Assembly (NCBI RefSeq): GCF_004570575.1
Contig: NZ_SPPD01000003.1
Span: 124,001-188,000 of the forward strand
Reading direction: 5' to 3'
Length of the DNA stretch: 64,000 nt
Source: Streptococcus cuniculi
Lineage (GTDB): Bacteria; Bacillota; Bacilli; Lactobacillales; Streptococcaceae
The notes below the pieces were generated by a model. The model was not told the DNA's origin. It did no database searches and was given only the letters and a program-made list of their open reading frames with translations. Made by a program: the position numbers and the translations under genes. Positions 47,556-58,088 of the stretch are shown in pieces; position 1 is the first letter of the stretch; each line of letters starts with the position of its first letter.

Positions 47556-49013
47556 CTACTTACCAGCCATGACGTCTTGGATTGCTGCTTTGGCAGCATT
47601 CAAACTTTCCTGGTCCACTTCCATCATGTAAAGAGTAGCATCAGGCATGGCATAAGACGGTAAGCCCATAGTACCTGTTCCCGTTAAGGCCTGTGAGGTA
47701 ACGTTGTAACTTCCACCCGATTCCAACTGACCATTGATTAAGGTCATCATTGTTTCAAGGCTCATATTGGTTTGAACAGAATCTTGAATACCATTCAAAA
47801 TCTCATTGTAGTTTTTCAAGACAGCTGGTGAGCTTAATTTATTGATCAAGCCCGCAATCACCTTCTCCTGATTTTTACCACGGTCATTGTCCCCACCTTG
47901 TAAAGAGTAGCGTTCACGTACAAATTCCAAGGCCTGATTAGAAGTCAGGTGTACTTGTCCCACTGGGAAGTAGGTTCCATCATAGCCTGTAAACTCTTGG
48001 TCATTTGTGACATCTACTCCCCCAACCACATCAATCAGTTTTAGGAAAGAGGTAAAATTCAAACGCACATAATAGTTTGTCTGAATATCATAGAGATTCT
48101 CAAGCGTATGAATAGAGGCTTCAACACCATAAATACCCGCATGGGTCAACTTATCGTTCTGACCATTTCCACCGTCTGCAATTGGAACATAGGCATCCCG
48201 TGGAGTAGTTGTTAGCAAGACTTTTTTGGTCTTAAGGTTCACCGTCATGATGATATTCACGTCTGAACGAGAAACGGACGAAATGGGTCCATAGGTATCA
48301 ATACCACTCACATAGATATTAAACGCATCACCACTAATTTCGGTTCCTTGAATACTTTCTACCTTTTTGCTCACCTTAAAGGTATAGAGCTTTTTGATTT
48401 TTGAAGCATCATAATCGGCGATAATATTTTCAAACACACTGTTTAAAATAATTGCTTTGGCTTCTTTGTTCATCAACGATTGATAGGCTGATAAATAAGA
48501 GGGTGCCTCATCTACTGTCAAAGATACCTGCTTTTCCTGTTGGAGGCTCTCTGTCAACCTCGTGATATTTTCGGCGTCTGTCCCAGTTGGTGCTAGGACA
48601 TTGGTTACCTGACTAATATCTGTCATATCGCTATCTGCAAGTACCATGACACTCATTTCGTATTCTGAGTATTTAGCGGTAGAATTTAGCTTATCCGAAA
48701 AACTCGTTGCCTCTCGAATCGCAAACAAGGTTGCCCCACTCACTAGAGTAGCCAAAATCAGAAATATCACGGTAAAACGTGGTGCTTTCTTTTTGATAGC
48801 CAAGCCCCCAAAGAGTAGCACAGAAAAAGCTAAAACCGCTGTTGCGATGATATTCAAATAACGGAAAGCCAGTAGATTATACCGATAAATGGCAAAGATT
48901 ACAATCGCTGCCATAACTGTAAAAATAAGCGCGAGTACACGATTGACGACACTCAACTTACCACCCTGCTGTCTTTCTTTGTATGTTGCTCTTCTTCTCG
49001 AACGCTGTTCCAT
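47556..49013 (-). CDS. cpsA: LytR-CpsA-Psr (LCP) family attachment protein
   Basis: A 485-residue protein resembling Wzg/CpsA of streptococcal capsule loci. A basic cytoplasmic start is followed by three membrane helices (about 27-115), an accessory domain (about 130-220) and the LCP domain (about 235-400) with [28 protein letters not shown] and the arginine-rich [20 protein letters not shown] motif. LCP proteins transfer lipid-linked polymers to peptidoglycan. It opens the operon, but the usual wzh-wzd-wze genes do not follow. A GGAGG site precedes the ATG. Confidence 0.9.
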   Translation of the reverse strand: MEQRSRRRATYKERQQGGKLSVVNRVLALIFTVMAAIVIFAIYRYNLLAFRYLNIIATAVLAFSVLLFGGLAIKKKAPRFTVIFLILATLVSGATLFAIREATSFSDKLNSTAKYSEYEMSVMVLADSDMTDISQVTNVLAPTGTDAENITRLTESLQQEKQVSLTVDEAPSYLSAYQSLMNKEAKAIILNSVFENIIADYDASKIKKLYTFKVSKKVESIQGTEISGDAFNIYVSGIDTYGPISSVSRSDVNIIMTVNLKTKKVLLTTTPRDAYVPIADGGNGQNDKLTHAGIYGVEASIHTLENLYDIQTNYYVRLNFTSFLKLIDVVGGVDVTNDQEFTGYDGTYFPVGQVHLTSNQALEFVRERYSLQGGDNDRGKNQEKVIAGLINKLSSPAVLKNYNEILNGIQDSVQTNMSLETMMTLINGQLESGGSYNVTSQALTGTGTMGLPSYAMPDATLYMMEVDQESLNAAKAAIQDVMAGK

Positions 49014-49446
49014 TTGTTAACCTCCAAAATAGTCTATCCCTCGTATCTCGTATGAGGACACCATATTCTATCCAATTTTACCATATTTTACTAAGTCCCG
49101 CCATTATTTACTGCCTGTTTAAAACAAAGTCCCCTACCTCAGTAAACATCAGAAAGTAAATAAGCCTCTTCAAACTTCTATCTCTTCGTCTTTAAGGGGC
49201 TTCACAGCTGTCATTCATTAAAATGAAAACAACTGCCTATCAAAAAAGTGAACACTATTTTGAAACGAAACAATTATTACAAAACACCCCTAGATAGTGA
49301 GCTTGAGCTTGAACTTGATCCTAATCTTGTCAAAAACCAAACAAATCGAATTCGAACTACGAGCAGACAGCACAACCACATAAAAAGGAGCGTGTCGTGG
49401 AGGTCGACACAGCTCCTCTTTATCTATAAACATTCTTGGTCAAATA
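49014..49446. other. Intergenic region upstream of the LCP gene
   Basis: 433 bases. The right end holds the terminator of the O-acetylation pair. The rest is AT-rich leader DNA for the polysaccharide operon, with a possible -10 TAGAAT about 50 bases before the LCP ATG but no strong -35. No gene is supported here. Confidence 0.5.
49382..49421 (-). terminator. Terminator of the O-acetylation gene pair
   Basis: Minus strand AAAGAGGAGC(T)GTGTCG...CGACACGCTCCTTTTT: an 11-bp stem with one bulged base and a 7-base loop, then a T-run. It separates this pair from the LCP-led operon. Confidence 0.85.
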
Positions 49447-50856
49447 CTACTGATACCACACGATAGAAGAACCCTCTTGGGCGATGAGTTCAATTTTGGA
49501 ATCTTCCGACATCCTTTCAGACGCAAGCGTCGCTCGATAGCCGTCCTCTGTCTTCTCCATATCAACGACTTCCTCATCTACGGTCAACCAAACATGTTGG
49601 TAGGTTGCCGTTGTTTTCCAATGAACTGTGTTCAAGACCTTTCCTCTATCAATCTTTAAGTCATCGTTAGGTAGGGCTTGCTTGACCGTAGAGGCATCCA
49701 GATAATGAGTGGACGCTAGAGTCGGGTTTAGCTCCAAGTGCTTCATCTTCTCACCGTCAAAGTAGACATTAGAAAATGTATATTCGGCAACTTCAAAAAT
49801 AACCATATCAGGCTTAAAGATATTGTAGTAGTATGGGAAGTTTAATACATTTTGATAATCGTGAATGGCAATATATTCTCTAAAAGCATTCTCTAGGTAT
49901 TTATAGCCAAATGTATTCATATAGCTTCCTTGAAACATCAGCACCCGTGGGAGTTCTGTACCACCTTTTGCCTTATTTTGGTAATAAGCAAACCTTTGGT
50001 AGGCGGGGTCCAATTGCAATTCCTCTTTGAAAGGGTCTGTTTTGCTTGTTACAACATCTCCCGTAGGAACATGGATGACCGGAACCGATTCATGAATCGG
50101 GAACTGGGAGACAGGCAGGGAAACTTCCAACTGGTTTGTGACTTCAAAATCACTCAACTGATTGACCTGAACTGCAGGAAAATCCTTTTTCACTTCTGCT
50201 AGAATCGCATTTGTGCCATAAAAGGCGCCTAAATCATTCCAATGATTGGCATCATATTTTTGATTAAAGACAACCTGCCCTCTTTCTGTCTCTTTTTGGA
50301 GGGTGACGGTATTATCAAGGTAACGAACACCCCGCTTGTCAAGAGCAGTCAGAAAGGTTGTAAACCAGTCACGATTGTAGTCAAGACCGACAGGGACATA
50401 ATCTGATAAGACCGCAGGCTTTGCCGGCTGTAAGACAAAGAGGAAGGGAATATTTCTTGCGTCACAATAGTCCTGTATAGCTTTCACCATATCTGCAAAC
50501 TGTTCATGATAATCCGAATAAGAATTGGCAGATGTGGTTAGACCAGCCCCAAAAACATACCCGTTTTTTCCATACTGATAGCTTGGATGCACCATTTTAC
50601 CAAACAAGCGATCGTTCAAGAGCGTATAGCCTAAAATCATCTGGTCTCGAAACCCAATTCGGTCATTCACATAGGCCTCGATATAATCTGTCATATCCGT
50701 TTCACTATCTTTCACAAAGTCTTTTGAAAATGGATTTTCAGCCAACATACGGTTATCAATCTCAGAGGAGATATGGGGAGCAAAGTGGAAGGTGGTAGCT
50801 GGAAGGAGGATAAGCATTGAAAATGCAATGATTGTCAGAATTTTGATAAATTTCAT
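49447..50856 (-). CDS. AlgX/AlgJ-like (DHHW-type) O-acetylation protein
   Basis: A 469-residue exported protein with one N-terminal membrane segment or signal (about 5-27). The SSEIDNRMLAENPF and YVNDRIGFRDQMILGYTLLNDRLFGK segments and the later KYDANHWNDLGAFYG region (catalytic-type H) match the AlgX/AlgJ/DHHW group that completes O-acetyl transfer to exopolysaccharides outside the membrane. It lies 18 bases after the MBOAT gene, its expected partner. Confidence 0.82.
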   Translation of the reverse strand: MKFIKILTIIAFSMLILLPATTFHFAPHISSEIDNRMLAENPFSKDFVKDSETDMTDYIEAYVNDRIGFRDQMILGYTLLNDRLFGKMVHPSYQYGKNGYVFGAGLTTSANSYSDYHEQFADMVKAIQDYCDARNIPFLFVLQPAKPAVLSDYVPVGLDYNRDWFTTFLTALDKRGVRYLDNTVTLQKETERGQVVFNQKYDANHWNDLGAFYGTNAILAEVKKDFPAVQVNQLSDFEVTNQLEVSLPVSQFPIHESVPVIHVPTGDVVTSKTDPFKEELQLDPAYQRFAYYQNKAKGGTELPRVLMFQGSYMNTFGYKYLENAFREYIAIHDYQNVLNFPYYYNIFKPDMVIFEVAEYTFSNVYFDGEKMKHLELNPTLASTHYLDASTVKQALPNDDLKIDRGKVLNTVHWKTTATYQHVWLTVDEEVVDMEKTEDGYRATLASERMSEDSKIELIAQEGSSIVWYQ

Positions 50857-50874
50857 CAGTCTCTCCCCTTCTGT

Positions 50875-52374
50875 TTAATATTGGAAATAGATAAATGGAC
50901 TATAGGTTGAATTGACCATAAATAGGATGGCGATAATAAACATCACAAGCAAGACAAGCTCTTGAAGCAAATAGCCAAGCCTTGTAGACACTATCGCACC
51001 ATACCAGCTTTTGACTCTCTGAGACCCCAAAACAGTAGCACCTGCTATCCCTATCATGGTAAGCGACAGCATTTTGACATCATAGTAATAACGCCAAGTA
51101 AAGGAGATGGGCAGATTGATTCCCTTTCCAAGTACGGCATTCAATACCGTTCCAACATCTGAAAGGTCTTGGAATCGTAGCAACTGCCACGAAAGGAGAA
51201 TGATGGTCATGGTCGCTAGATATTTTATAGCGACAGGTGTTTTTTGGTAGAATTTCTTATCATAGATCAGACGCTCCACCACAACACAAAGAGCATGCAC
51301 ACTCCCCCAGAGGATATAATTCCAGCCCGCTCCATGCCAAATGCCCGATAGGACAAAGATAAGGGCAAGATTGCGCAGCGTTCTCATCTTACCATTACGA
51401 CTTCCACCCAATGAAATATAAATGTATTCCTTAAACCATCTTCCCAGTGAAATGTGCCACCGTCTCCAAAATTCAGAGATTGATACAGAACGATAGGGAA
51501 ACTGAAAGTTCTCCCGAAATTCAAAGCCGAGAATCTTAGCAAGCCCAATTGCAATATCAGAATACCCTGCAAAATCGTAATAGAGTTGCAACATGTAGAG
51601 AACTAAAGTACCGAATGCCGTTATCTGGTCCATGGAATGAATCGAAATTTGAGCCAAGCAGGCACCAAAGGTATCGGCTAGAATGACCTTTTTAACAACC
51701 CCGATCATGATACGATTGATACCGTCAGTAATGAGAGTGAGCGACGACCGACGCTGCCCAATCTGTCCTTGAAAGTCTCTCCACAACACAATCGGACCTG
51801 AAATCACTTTTGGAAAAAAGGAAAGGTAGAAAAGACAGTCCAAAAAGCTCCCTGCCGTTGCCTGCCCTCGGTAGATGTCCGTCAAATAGGAAATACTTGA
51901 AAAGGTGATGAAAGAGATACCAAGAGGTGTCAGCAAAGATTTAAATGGAAGGCTATCACCAAACAAGCTATTCCACGACTGAATCAGAAAATTGGAATAG
52001 TTGAAATAAATCAAGGGAAAGGTCGCAAGGAGAATACCAATCCATAAGGGGAAGAAACTCAGATACACGCGCTTTTGCTCCGCAGGAGAGCGGTAGAGGG
52101 TCAGATATAGCCCTTTTGCCCGGATATGTGAAATCCATAGACCAAGTCCATACACCAAAACGATGTAATAAAATAGGCGATATCCATTATCAAATAGGGA
52201 CCACATGTAAAAGCACATGCTACAGCCTATCAGGAAGACCTGATCTAGCGGGAAGCGTTTGGAAAGACGTCGTACACCGTTCAAAGACAGTAGCCCTCGT
52301 ATGAGAAAATAGCCCAATATAACGAACGGAAAGAAAACGAACAAGAATAGTTGTGTCGTAAACAACATAGACAT
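50875..52374 (-). CDS. MBOAT-family O-acyltransferase (AlgI/DltB-like)
   Basis: A 499-residue membrane protein with about ten or more helices. The MBOAT motifs are visible: YYDFAGYSDIAIGLAKILGFEFRENFQFPY, SISEFWRRWHISLGRWFKEYIYI and the catalytic histidine block FVLSGIWHGAGWNYILWG (about 330-348). It moves acetyl groups across the membrane for the adjacent AlgX/AlgJ-like protein. It is not DltB: there are no dltA, dltC or dltD genes beside it. Confidence 0.9.
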   Translation of the reverse strand: MSMLFTTQLFLFVFFPFVILGYFLIRGLLSLNGVRRLSKRFPLDQVFLIGCSMCFYMWSLFDNGYRLFYYIVLVYGLGLWISHIRAKGLYLTLYRSPAEQKRVYLSFFPLWIGILLATFPLIYFNYSNFLIQSWNSLFGDSLPFKSLLTPLGISFITFSSISYLTDIYRGQATAGSFLDCLFYLSFFPKVISGPIVLWRDFQGQIGQRRSSLTLITDGINRIMIGVVKKVILADTFGACLAQISIHSMDQITAFGTLVLYMLQLYYDFAGYSDIAIGLAKILGFEFRENFQFPYRSVSISEFWRRWHISLGRWFKEYIYISLGGSRNGKMRTLRNLALIFVLSGIWHGAGWNYILWGSVHALCVVVERLIYDKKFYQKTPVAIKYLATMTIILLSWQLLRFQDLSDVGTVLNAVLGKGINLPISFTWRYYYDVKMLSLTMIGIAGATVLGSQRVKSWYGAIVSTRLGYLLQELVLLVMFIIAILFMVNSTYSPFIYFQY

Positions 52375-52683
52375 GCCTCAATAACATCATAGGATAATGA
52401 TACTCTTCAAAAATCTTTTCAACCGTTCCAGTTTCCTAAGATACAAAGACCGTAAAGCGTGTAATCTATATCAAGGACAGCCCTATCTGTCATGTGAACC
52501 AGTTCACAACAGCTACGGCAAAACGAGAAGGGGACAAAGATCTAGAAGAGCTACTAAATACACTTGTAAAATGTACCCAGAATATTATGCCAGTTATAGG
52601 AATAGATGTCAAGTATCTGCGCCCCATTTTCTATCTTTATTTTTGCCTATCTTTTTCTCGCTTGTTTCTTCTTATTTTTTCGC
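52375..52683. other. Intergenic region between uvrB and the MBOAT gene
   Basis: 309 bases. The first part carries the RUP-like ATACTCTTCAAAAATCTTTTC (52401-52421). The remainder has pyrimidine-rich tracts (about 52625-52680) and no supported gene. Confidence 0.5.
52401..52421 (+). repeat. RUP-like repeat end, right of the polysaccharide locus
   Basis: Direct copy of the 36373 motif with one substitution, so this motif pair brackets the polysaccharide genes about 16 kb apart. Confidence 0.5.
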
Positions 52684-54672
52684 CTAATCCAAGGCCTTGA
52701 TTTCCAAAATCATGTCGCGGATTTGGGCTGCGAGCTCAAAGTCTAGGAGACCCGCAGCTTCTTGCATTTGACCTTCTAACTTCTTCACCATGTCGCGACG
52801 CTCTTGCTTGTTGAGGCTTTCAATCTCTACGTTTTCTTCCTTATCTGGCATAACGCTCTTCGTCACGCTAATCAAATCACGAATTTCCTTCTTAATAGTC
52901 TGCGGAATAATGCCGTGTTTTTCATTGTACTCCATTTGAATCTGACGACGGCGGGCGGTTTCATCCATGGCCCGTTGCATAGAGTCGGTGATTTTATCCG
53001 CATACATAATCACATGCCCCTCGCTGTTGCGTGCTGCCCGTCCAATGGTCTGAATCAAGCCTCTCTCATTGCGGAGAAAACCTTCCTTATCAGCATCAAG
53101 AATGGCAACTAGGCTGACCTCTGGCACGTCAATCCCCTCCCGCAGGAGGTTGATTCCGATGAGGACATCAAAGACGCCCAAGCGGAGGTCACGAATAATC
53201 TCTGTCCGCTCCAAGGTCTTAATATCGCTGTGCATGTACTTGACTTTGACCCCCATTTCTTTGAGGTAGTCTGTCAAATCTTCCGCCATTTTCTTGGTCA
53301 GCGTAGTGATAAAAGTCCGCTCGCCCTTTTCTACCCGTGCGTTAATCTCACCCAGCAGATCATCCATTTGTCCCATGGTTGGGCGGACTTCGACTTCGGG
53401 ATCTAGGAGGCCTGTCGGGCGAATGATTTGCTCGACAATGGTATCTGTCTGCGCTGTTTCATAATCTCCTGGTGTCGCAGAAACATAGACAATCTGGTGT
53501 ACGTGGCTTTCAAATTCCTCACGGCGCAGCGGACGATTATCTAAGGCACTCGGCAAGCGGAAGCCGTAATTAACCAGCATTTCCTTGCGCGAACGGTCCC
53601 CATTGTACATGCCCTTAATCTGCCCCATGGTCATATGGCTTTCATCAATCATAATCAGGAAATCATCTGGGAAAAAGTCCAGCAGGGTATAAGGTGGCTC
53701 ACCTTCGCTACGACCGTCCATGTGACGGGAGTAATTTTCGACCCCGTTAGTGTAGCCCATTTCCCGCAACATTTCAATATCGTACTCGGTCCGTTGTTTG
53801 AGGCGTTGAGCTTCGAGGAGCTTGCCTTCTTGCTCAAAGAGGATCAGTTGGCCTGCCAATTCTGCCTGAATCTTGCTGATGGCTGTTTCCATGTAATCAT
53901 CGCTGGTCACAAAGTGCGTGGCTGGGAAAATCGCTAAATGATCTACTTCTCCCAAGACCTGACCTGTCAGAGCTTCGATTTCCCGAATCCGATCAATTTC
54001 ATCTCCAAAAAACTCCACTCGAAAGGCATGCTCATCACGGCTGGCTGGGAAAATCTCCACCACATCGCCACGAACACGGAAACGCCCCCTTTGAAAATCT
54101 ATGTCGTTGCGTTCAAACTGAATGTCCACCAACTCGTTGAGCAACCTATCCCGCGAAATTTCAAGACCGGGACGGAGGCTGACCACGCTATCAGCGTATT
54201 CTTTGGGCGAACCTAAACCGTAGATACACGAGACGGACGCTACCACAATCACATCATTACGTTCTAGAAGAGCCGATGTCGCAGAGTGGCGGAGCTTATC
54301 AATCTCATCATTGACTGCGCTATCCTTTTCAATGTAAGTATCGCTCGACGGCACATAGGCCTCTGGCTGGTAGTAATCGTAGTAGGATACAAAATATTCC
54401 ACCGCATTTTCAGGGAAAAATTCCTTGAACTCGCCGTAGAGCTGACCTGCTAGCGTCTTATTGTGGGCGATAACAAGGGTAGGCTTGTTAACCCGAGCAA
54501 TGACTTGGCTCATGGTGTAGGTCTTACCTGTTCCTGTTGCCCCAAGCAAAATCTGGGCCTTTTCGCCCCCTTCAATATTCTCCACCAAGGTCTCAATCGC
54601 CTCAGGCTGATCACCAGACGGCTGATACTTTGATACTAATTTAAACTGATTATTGGTTCTTCTATCAATCAT
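52684..54672 (-). CDS. uvrB: Excinuclease ABC subunit B
   Basis: A 662-residue UvrB of nucleotide excision repair. The Walker A motif [10 protein letters not shown] (about 43-52), the beta-hairpin [22 protein letters not shown] that clamps damaged DNA (about 92-113), helicase motifs such as [14 protein letters not shown] and QTIGRAARN, and the C-terminal UVR motif (about 625-660) are all in place. Full length. It is a single-gene unit here. Confidence 0.97.
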   Translation of the reverse strand: MIDRRTNNQFKLVSKYQPSGDQPEAIETLVENIEGGEKAQILLGATGTGKTYTMSQVIARVNKPTLVIAHNKTLAGQLYGEFKEFFPENAVEYFVSYYDYYQPEAYVPSSDTYIEKDSAVNDEIDKLRHSATSALLERNDVIVVASVSCIYGLGSPKEYADSVVSLRPGLEISRDRLLNELVDIQFERNDIDFQRGRFRVRGDVVEIFPASRDEHAFRVEFFGDEIDRIREIEALTGQVLGEVDHLAIFPATHFVTSDDYMETAISKIQAELAGQLILFEQEGKLLEAQRLKQRTEYDIEMLREMGYTNGVENYSRHMDGRSEGEPPYTLLDFFPDDFLIMIDESHMTMGQIKGMYNGDRSRKEMLVNYGFRLPSALDNRPLRREEFESHVHQIVYVSATPGDYETAQTDTIVEQIIRPTGLLDPEVEVRPTMGQMDDLLGEINARVEKGERTFITTLTKKMAEDLTDYLKEMGVKVKYMHSDIKTLERTEIIRDLRLGVFDVLIGINLLREGIDVPEVSLVAILDADKEGFLRNERGLIQTIGRAARNSEGHVIMYADKITDSMQRAMDETARRRQIQMEYNEKHGIIPQTIKKEIRDLISVTKSVMPDKEENVEIESLNKQERRDMVKKLEGQMQEAAGLLDFELAAQIRDMILEIKALD

Positions 54673-54745
54673 ACATTACCTCACTCTCCTATTTTACCAT
54701 AAATCATACCCATTTGCTCTTTTAGAAAACACCATAAAAAAGAGC

Positions 54746-55651
54746 TTATGAAGCTCTTCTTGGATACAAGCGCCAAACTAGGCAAGCACATCCTATCGCT
54801 AATATAATGGAAGCAATGATACTACCCTCTGAGCCAAATTCACTACCAGACAGGTAGGTCGGAGCTGAGGTTGGGGTAAAACGCATCAAGGAATAGGAAA
54901 CGCTGATTCCACTAACATTGACCCCAAAAACTGTTCCCTGGAAGCAATTCCAAGCAGCATGTACGGCTGAAACTCCCCAGATATTGTCTGTTTTTAGGAC
55001 ATAGAGACAGGCAAAGAGGCCAAATAAGGCAATATTTAGCAAGGAAATCAGACTGATAGCATTATTTCCTAGATGAAGGAGGGAAAATAGCAGACTAGAT
55101 ACGGCTAACCCAATTGGCAACGAGGTTTTACGTGCGACACTTGGAAAGAGCCAACCACGAGTTGCGAGTTCCTCCGTAGCACTTTGGATAAACCAGAAAG
55201 GAAAGATAATGAGGAAATTTAAGACATTCAAGCCTGTGAAATAAGTTTCTTCCAACTCAATACCACCTGTCATCCATTGCACTAGAACGACTGCACTGAT
55301 GAGCAAGGTCCCAACTCCCAGGCCTTGGGCAAATTCTTTGAAGGCGCCCTTATTGTACAAGCCCAAACCAGCAATTGGTCTTTTTTCCACAAACCGCACC
55401 CATACTAATATCAAAGCAAAAGGTACTGCAAAGGCCAGCAATTGTAAGAATACAGGGTCTAGAATATAAAACAGCATTTGAACCGCGTCAGTTGGCAAGA
55501 ATGCCAAAAGGACGTCCATCAGAAAGCCCGCAATGATAAAGCCAATGAATAAGACAAATTGAACGATAGCAGGCAATAAAAAGGCATATAACCAATTTAA
55601 CTTTTTATCAGACTGTGTCTGTACAGCAGCAAACATCCTATTTTTTTCCAT
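54746..55651 (-). CDS. CPBP-family intramembrane metalloprotease
   Basis: A 301-residue protein with about eight membrane segments. The CPBP motif EELATRGWLFPS (EExxxR) is near residue 163, and the following histidines are in LLHLGN and VHAAWN. Members of this family act as prenyl-protein-type proteases or in bacteriocin self-protection. No bacteriocin gene is beside it. The ATG at 55651 with GGGAGA is preferred over 55669. Confidence 0.85.
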   Translation of the reverse strand: MEKNRMFAAVQTQSDKKLNWLYAFLLPAIVQFVLFIGFIIAGFLMDVLLAFLPTDAVQMLFYILDPVFLQLLAFAVPFALILVWVRFVEKRPIAGLGLYNKGAFKEFAQGLGVGTLLISAVVLVQWMTGGIELEETYFTGLNVLNFLIIFPFWFIQSATEELATRGWLFPSVARKTSLPIGLAVSSLLFSLLHLGNNAISLISLLNIALFGLFACLYVLKTDNIWGVSAVHAAWNCFQGTVFGVNVSGISVSYSLMRFTPTSAPTYLSGSEFGSEGSIIASIILAIGCACLVWRLYPRRAS

Positions 55652-55737
55652 CTTATTTCTCCCTTTCATGTATTAGTCCTTTTATTGTACCGACTTTTGC
55701 TCGAATATTCAACCAAAAACTATATAAAACATATAGA

Positions 55738-55754
55738 TGTTACATCTTCTGACA
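55738..55754 (+). promoter_or_regulatory. GlnR box upstream of glnPQ
   Basis: TGTTACATCTTCTGACA matches the GlnR/TnrA operator TGTNA-N7-TNACA exactly. It lies 8 bases upstream of the -35 element, a position for repression of glnPQ when nitrogen is plentiful. Confidence 0.75.
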
Positions 55755-55761
55755 TACACCT

Positions 55762-55790
55762 TTGCAAATCTAACCTATTTATGGTATACT
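55762..55790 (+). promoter_or_regulatory. Promoter of glnPQ
   Basis: -35 TTGCAA (55762-55767), 17-base spacer, -10 TATACT (55785-55790) with upstream TGG (extended -10). The glnP ATG is about 94 bases downstream behind GAAGGAG. Confidence 0.8.
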
Positions 55791-55883
55791 GTCTATTATG
55801 TTTTAGAAACGAAGAGGGAAAACATACTGAAAATGACTTGTCATGGATTTCCTCATCGTTATTTTTAATGAAGGAGAATTGAA

Positions 55884-58088
55884 ATGAAGAAAAAATGGTT
55901 TACATTGGCAGCTCTTCTGCCACTATTCTTCCTATTTTTACCAGTCAAAGCCGACGATACAGTTGATATTGTCTTTGATTCGACCTATGCACCTTTTGAG
56001 TTCAAAGACTCAGACCAAGTCTATAAAGGACTTGATGTCGATATTATCAACGAAGTTGCCAAGCGTTCCAACTGGAACGTCAGTCAAAACTTTCCCGGTT
56101 TTGATGCAGCTGTCAATGCGGTACAATCAGGACAGGCTGATGCCTTAATGGCAGGTACGACGATTACCGAAGCTCGCAAAAAGGTCTTTCTATTTTCCGA
56201 TCCGTACTTCGACACCAAGATCGTTGTCGCAACAATCAAAAAGAATAGCATATCTGATTATGTTCAGCTAAAGGGAAAAACAGTCGGTGTTAAAAATGGA
56301 ACCGCTGCTCAAACCTTCCTCGACCAGCATAAGAGTGAATACGGCTACACTGTTAAAACCTTTGATACTGGTGACACTATGTATACCAGCTTATCTGCTG
56401 GTACCGTGGATGCGGTTATGGATGATGAAGCAGTCATTCAATATGCGATTCAAAAAGGGCAAGATTTAGCGATCAACATGGACGGTGAAGCGATCGGCTC
56501 ATTTGGATTTTCAGTCAAAAAAGGTAGCCAATATGAATACCTTATCGAGGATTTCAACAAGGCACTTGCAGCCATGAAAAAAGATGGCACCTATGATAAC
56601 ATCAGAAAAAAATGGCTCGGAACTAGCACTGCTTCCGATCAGGAAAAGACATCAGACTACGGCTCTCTCCTTTCCTTAACAGGGAAAGTTGGAGCAACCG
56701 CTACTCCTGTCAAATCTTCTTATACTATCGTATCTGACTCTTCTTTTGCTCCCTTTGAATACCAAGGAAAAGACGGGAAATACACAGGGATTGATATCGA
56801 GTTAATCAAGGCGATTGCAGAACAACAAGGATTTACTGTGACGATCCAAAACCCTGGTTTTGATGCCGCCCTCAATGCAGTCCAAGCAGGACAAGCTGAC
56901 GGGGTAATCGCAGGAATGACCATCACAGATGCCCGTAAAAAAATCTTTGATTTCTCTGATGCCTACTATACTTCTAACATCCGCCTCGCAGTCAAAAAAG
57001 GCAGTGGGCTTGCTAGTTACGAGGACTTGTCCGGCAAAACTGTCGGTGCTAAAAATGGTACCTCGTCCTACACCTACTTAGAAGAACATGCAGCTACATA
57101 CGGCTACACACTAAAGGCCTTTGACGAAGCCTCTACTATGTATGATAGCTTGAACTCTGGCTCAATTGACGCCCTCATGGACGATGAAGCTGTACTGCTT
57201 TACGCCATCCAGCAAGGACGCGATTTTGAGACACCGATCGAAGGAATTGCAACAGGTACTATAGGATTTGCTGTAAAGAAAGGAAGCAACCCAGAGTTAA
57301 TCGAAATGTTCAACAATGGTCTTGCTGCATTAGTTCAATCTGGCAAATACGACGACATTATGAATAAGTATTTTAATGCTAGCGAAGATACCGAGACAGC
57401 TTCTGCTTCCACAGTAGATGAATCAACCATTTGGGGACTGCTCCAAAATAACTATGGTCAACTCCTATCTGGTCTTGGTATCACCATTGGCTTAGCCCTA
57501 CTTTCTTTTGCTATCGCCATTATCATTGGGATCATCTTTGGAATGTTTGCAGTAAGCCCATTTAAGACGCTCCGCGTCATCTCTTCTGTCTTTGTTGATG
57601 TGGTCCGTGGTATTCCCTTGATGATTGTAGCTGCTTTCATCTTCTGGGGTATTCCAAACCTGATTGAATCAATGACAGGGCAACAGTCACCAATCAACGA
57701 CTTTGTCGCAGGTACGATTGCCCTTTCTCTCAACTCTGGTGCCTATATCGCTGAAATTGTGCGTGGAGGTATTCAGGCTGTTCCTATTGGACAGATGGAA
57801 GCCTCACGGAGTTTGGGAATTTCCTACGGTACGACCATGCGCAAGATTATCTTACCACAGGCCACAAAATTGATGTTACCAAACTTCATTAACCAATTTG
57901 TCATCACTTTGAAAGATACAACGATTATCTCAGCAATCGGTTTGGTGGAATTGTTCCAAGCTGGTAAAATCATCATCGCACGGAACTATCAATCTTTCCG
58001 AATGTATGCAATCCTTGCGATTATCTATTTGATTGTCATTACACTCTTGACACGTCTTGCACGGAAACTTGAAAAAGGAGGCAACTAA
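55884..58088 (+). CDS. glnP: Glutamine ABC transporter, two binding domains fused to permease
   Basis: A 734-residue fusion: signal peptide (1-23), substrate-binding domain 1 (about 27-250), substrate-binding domain 2 (about 275-500) and a membrane permease domain (about 515-734) with the EAA loop [23 protein letters not shown]. The two binding domains are similar to each other ([10 protein letters not shown] / [20 protein letters not shown] / [10 protein letters not shown]), implying duplication. This is the lactococcal GlnP layout for glutamine/glutamate uptake. It overlaps glnQ by one base. Confidence 0.95.
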   Translation: MKKKWFTLAALLPLFFLFLPVKADDTVDIVFDSTYAPFEFKDSDQVYKGLDVDIINEVAKRSNWNVSQNFPGFDAAVNAVQSGQADALMAGTTITEARKKVFLFSDPYFDTKIVVATIKKNSISDYVQLKGKTVGVKNGTAAQTFLDQHKSEYGYTVKTFDTGDTMYTSLSAGTVDAVMDDEAVIQYAIQKGQDLAINMDGEAIGSFGFSVKKGSQYEYLIEDFNKALAAMKKDGTYDNIRKKWLGTSTASDQEKTSDYGSLLSLTGKVGATATPVKSSYTIVSDSSFAPFEYQGKDGKYTGIDIELIKAIAEQQGFTVTIQNPGFDAALNAVQAGQADGVIAGMTITDARKKIFDFSDAYYTSNIRLAVKKGSGLASYEDLSGKTVGAKNGTSSYTYLEEHAATYGYTLKAFDEASTMYDSLNSGSIDALMDDEAVLLYAIQQGRDFETPIEGIATGTIGFAVKKGSNPELIEMFNNGLAALVQSGKYDDIMNKYFNASEDTETASASTVDESTIWGLLQNNYGQLLSGLGITIGLALLSFAIAIIIGIIFGMFAVSPFKTLRVISSVFVDVVRGIPLMIVAAFIFWGIPNLIESMTGQQSPINDFVAGTIALSLNSGAYIAEIVRGGIQAVPIGQMEASRSLGISYGTTMRKIILPQATKLMLPNFINQFVITLKDTTIISAIGLVELFQAGKIIIARNYQSFRMYAILAIIYLIVITLLTRLARKLEKGGN

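Noticed and set aside
50875..52374. Considered as DltB of a dlt operon
   Set aside because: dltA, dltC and dltD are absent and the partner is AlgX/AlgJ-like, pointing to polysaccharide O-acetylation.
54746..55651. CPBP protease considered as a bacteriocin immunity gene
   Set aside because: No bacteriocin precursor with a double-glycine leader, histidine kinase or export gene lies nearby.
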